The notes beneath the pieces were generated by a model. That model did no database searches and had not been told where the DNA came from. It saw only the letters and a program-made list of their open reading frames with translations. From the NCBI RefSeq assembly GCF_016863175.1, contig NZ_BOOJ01000009.1:1-64000 (forward strand): a stretch of DNA of 64,000 bases, written 5' to 3'. The translations under genes were made by a program, and so were the position numbers. Of the stretch, positions 61,907 to 64,000 are shown piece after piece; position 1 is the first letter of the stretch, and each line of letters begins with the position of its first letter. The DNA comes from Paraplanobispora siamensis. GTDB lineage: Bacteria; Actinomycetota; Actinomycetes; Streptosporangiales; Streptosporangiaceae.

Positions 61907-62770
61907 ATGAGAAGAGTCAGAGCGGCGGCCGCTCCGTACCTGCTGGCCCTGCCGGCCTGGATCTGGTTCGCGATCTTCTTCGTGGTCCCGATCGCCGCCA
62001 TGGCCTCGGTCTCGCTGACGACCGGCAACCTCCTGGAGGGTTTCCAGCAGACCTTCAGCGTCTCCAACTACGCCAAGGCCGTCGGGCAGTACCACACTCA
62101 GCTGATCAGGTCGCTGATCTACGGCGGGATCGCCACGCTGATCATGCTGGTGCTGGCCTACCCGATGGCGTACTGGATCGCCTTCAAGGGCGGCAGGCGC
62201 AAGTCGATGTACCTGTTCCTGCTGCTGCTGCCGTTCTTCGTCTCCTTCGTGCTGCGCACGATCTCCTGGGGCTTCCTGCTGGCCGACGACGGCATCCTGT
62301 TCGGGCCGCTGAAGTCGGCGGGGCTGCTGCCCGCGGACTTCCACGTGCTGGCCACGGACGTGGCGGTGATCGGCGGCCTGGTCTACAACTTCCTGCCGTT
62401 CATGGTGCTGCCGATCTACGTGGCGCTGGAGCGGGTGGACCCGAGGGTCGTCGAGGCCGCCTACGACCTGTACGCCTCGCGGCTGGCGGCCTTCCGCAGG
62501 GTGGTGCTGCCGCTGTCGCTGCCCGGCGTCTTCGCGGGCGTGCTGATGACCTTCGTGCCGGCCACGGCCGACCCGGTCAACGCCCGCATCCTGGGCGGCA
62601 CCGGCAACACGATGATCGGCAACATCATCCAGACCGAGTACCTGACCAACAACGACTACCCGACCGCGTCGGCGCTGTCGTTCACGCTGATGGCGGTGCT
62701 GCTGGTGGGCATCTTCGTCTACGCGCGGTCGCTCGGCACCGAGAACGTGCTGGAGGCGGCGGCCCGATGA
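61907..62770 (+). CDS. potB: Polyamine ABC transporter permease (PotB-like)
   Basis: This 287-residue permease starts 3 bp after the binding-protein stop. It has six membrane helices (the first in YLLALPAWIWFAIFFVVPIA) and EAA loop VEAAYDLYASRLAAFRRVVL followed by PLSLPGVFAGVLMTFVPATA. It overlaps potC by 4 bp. Together the two permeases form the channel. Confidence 0.9.
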   Translation: MRRVRAAAAPYLLALPAWIWFAIFFVVPIAAMASVSLTTGNLLEGFQQTFSVSNYAKAVGQYHTQLIRSLIYGGIATLIMLVLAYPMAYWIAFKGGRRKSMYLFLLLLPFFVSFVLRTISWGFLLADDGILFGPLKSAGLLPADFHVLATDVAVIGGLVYNFLPFMVLPIYVALERVDPRVVEAAYDLYASRLAAFRRVVLPLSLPGVFAGVLMTFVPATADPVNARILGGTGNTMIGNIIQTEYLTNNDYPTASALSFTLMAVLLVGIFVYARSLGTENVLEAAAR

Positions 62771-63549
62771 GAGGCAGACTCGGCGACCGGCTCCTGCACG
62801 TCTACACCTGGCTGATCATCGCGTGGCTCACCGCGCCGATCGCCGTGATGATCCTGTTCGGCTTCAACGACAAGCAGAGCAAGTCCAACACCTCCTGGCA
62901 GGGCTTCACGCTGCGCTGGTACGGCGAGCTGTTCGCCGACGGCTCGCTCACCGGCGCGCTGGTCAACTCCCTGCAGATCGCGGTGATCAGCACCATTCTG
63001 ACCACCGTGATCGGCACCCTCCTGGGCCTGGCCCTGGGGCGCTACCGCTTCCGCGGCAAGGGGGCGAGCAACTTCCTGGTCTTCGCGGCGATCTCGACGC
63101 CCGAGCTGGTCATGGGAGCCTCGCTGCTGTCGCTGTTCGTCTCGGGGAACACCCCGCGGGGCCTGCTCACCATCACCATCGCGCACGTGCTGTTCTCACT
63201 GTCCTTCGTGGTGGTGACGGTGCGCGCCCGGGTGGTCGGGCTGGATCCCTCGCTGGAGGAGGCGGCCAGGGACCTGGGCGCGGGCACGTGGACCACCTTC
63301 CGCCTGGTGACCCTGCCGGCGATCATGCCCGCGGTGTTCGCCGGGGCGCTGCTGGCCTTCGCGCTGTCCATCGACGACTACGTCGTGACGAGCTTCGTCA
63401 ACGGCTCCACGCTGACGTTCCCGCTGTGGATCATCGGCTCGGTCAAGGTGGGCATCCCGCCGCAGGTCAATGTGATGGGCACACTCATCTTCGGCATCGG
63501 AGTCGCGATCGCGGTCGGCAACGCGATCGCGAGCAGACGCCGCACCTGA
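62767..63549 (+). CDS. potC: Polyamine ABC transporter permease (PotC-like)
   Basis: The ATG at 62767 overlaps the potB stop. The 260-residue permease opens with VYTWLIIAWLTAPIAVMIL and the FGFND motif, and has EAA loop EEAARDLGAGTWTTFRLVTL followed by PAIMPAVFAGALLAFALSID. It pairs with PotB. The operon appears to end here at the hairpin 63555-63588, with the oxidase gene in a separate or read-through unit. Confidence 0.9.
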   Translation: MRGRLGDRLLHVYTWLIIAWLTAPIAVMILFGFNDKQSKSNTSWQGFTLRWYGELFADGSLTGALVNSLQIAVISTILTTVIGTLLGLALGRYRFRGKGASNFLVFAAISTPELVMGASLLSLFVSGNTPRGLLTITIAHVLFSLSFVVVTVRARVVGLDPSLEEAARDLGAGTWTTFRLVTLPAIMPAVFAGALLAFALSIDDYVVTSFVNGSTLTFPLWIIGSVKVGIPPQVNVMGTLIFGIGVAIAVGNAIASRRRT

Positions 63550-63554
63550 GGACC

Positions 63555-63588
63555 CCGCGGGCCCGCGCCGCACGGCGCGGGCCCGCGG
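63555..63588 (+). terminator. 15-bp perfect hairpin after potC (terminator-like)
   Basis: CCGCGGGCCCGCGCC at 63555-63569 pairs exactly with GGCGCGGGCCCGCGG at 63574-63588. There is no U tract. It lies 6 bp after the potC stop, so partial termination or mRNA 3'-end stabilisation is likely. Confidence 0.65.
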
Positions 63589-63717
63589 CGTACGCCGCGA
63601 GCAAGGAACAGGGAGGCGAGATCGGAAACAGGCGGGGGGAACCCGCGCTCGTTCAACTGACTGACCGAGCAATCAACTCAAGGAATCTTTTCAAGACTCA
63701 CGTTGGGAAGTGAGATT

Positions 63718-64000
63718 GTGGATCCGCTGAAGGCACTGACTGATGCGGAGCGCAAGCCGTACTGGCTGGACAGTCCGGCGAAACCGGAGCCGCAGGCGCG
63801 GCTCTTCGGAAACACGGGCGCCGACCTCGCGGTGGTCGGCGGCGGCTTCTCGGGGCTGTGGACGGCCCTGATGGCCAAGGAGCGCGACCCGTCGCTCGAC
63901 GTGGTCCTGCTCGAAGGACGCAGGATCGGCTGGGCGGCCTCGGGCCGCAACGGCGGCTTCGCGATGGCGACCCTGACCCACGGCATCGCCAACGGGCTGG
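63718..64000 (+). CDS. FAD-dependent oxidoreductase, PuuB/DAO-like (partial, 3' end outside window)
   Basis: The GTG at 63718 starts a frame that runs off the window after 94 codons. The N-terminus DPLKALTDAERKPYWLDSP is followed by the FAD Rossmann motif LAVVGGGFSGLWTALMAKE near residues 37-55 and GRRIGWAASGRNGGFAM, the DAO-family pattern seen in gamma-glutamylputrescine oxidoreductase. Coming after an aminobutyraldehyde dehydrogenase and a polyamine importer, it likely oxidises an amine to the aldehyde. Only the cofactor domain is visible. Confidence 0.8.
   Translation, partial: MDPLKALTDAERKPYWLDSPAKPEPQARLFGNTGADLAVVGGGFSGLWTALMAKERDPSLDVVLLEGRRIGWAASGRNGGFAMATLTHGIANGL

Overview
The window is very GC-rich and almost every reading frame on both strands is open, as in a filamentous actinomycete. 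The conservon operons, tandem signal peptidases, DivIVA-like protein and gene order (ffh-rpsP-khpA-rimM-trmD-rplS, then dprA, then rpsB-tsf-pyrH-frr-cdsA-rlmN) fit the Streptosporangiales/Streptomycetales. A Streptosporangiaceae-like origin is my inference, not something proved here.

Layout. 1-1585: tail of a conservon (CvnA C-terminus and CvnC) with no CvnB or CvnD in their usual places. 1646-11091: accessory metabolic region with a SIS protein and a small-molecule kinase, divergent from a complete polyamine-type ABC transporter, a TetR regulator, an MGT-type glycosyltransferase and an aldehyde dehydrogenase. 11226-15820: complete conservon cvnABCD. 16389-22143: a PhzS-like flavin monooxygenase facing an SsuABC/taurine-type ABC operon that ends in a PhzM-like O-methyltransferase. 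22617-27270: second complete conservon. 27401-38089: core translation, secretion and competence block (ffh, a 35-residue membrane peptide, rpsP, khpA, rimM, trmD, rplS, two lepB, DUF2469, yraN, comM-like, dprA). 38090-40090: a disorganised stretch with two different 19-bp tandem arrays, an orphan gene and a SUKH-family gene. 40214-50587: M23 peptidase, MFS/ArsR pair, rpsB-tsf-pyrH-frr-cdsA, a methyltransferase remnant, a SUFU-domain gene and rlmN. 50693-57830: lipoprotein, archaeal-type Asp-tRNA synthetase behind a T-box leader, MDR oxidoreductase/ArsR pair with a nested palindromic operator, a two-gene ABC system, a two-domain DivIVA-like protein and an Lrp/AsnC regulator. 58025-64000: a putrescine/polyamine uptake and oxidation operon (ALDH, PotA, PotD, PotB, PotC, FAD amine oxidase), cut by the window end.

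How it works together. Conservons are membrane-anchored sensor-kinase-like complexes in which a Roadblock protein (CvnB), a DUF742 protein (CvnC) and a small GTPase (CvnD) act with CvnA; three loci here suggest family expansion. The two Pot-like systems, each with an aldehyde dehydrogenase, point to heavy use of amines as nutrients. The most noteworthy signals are the T-box upstream of the Asp-tRNA synthetase gene, three tandem repeats that each start at a stop codon, a conservon that has lost the embedded cvnD start codon, a PhzS/PhzM-like pair without visible phenazine core genes, and the 35-residue membrane peptide translationally coupled to ffh. No tRNA, rRNA, CRISPR array, insertion sequence or phage gene was recognised.
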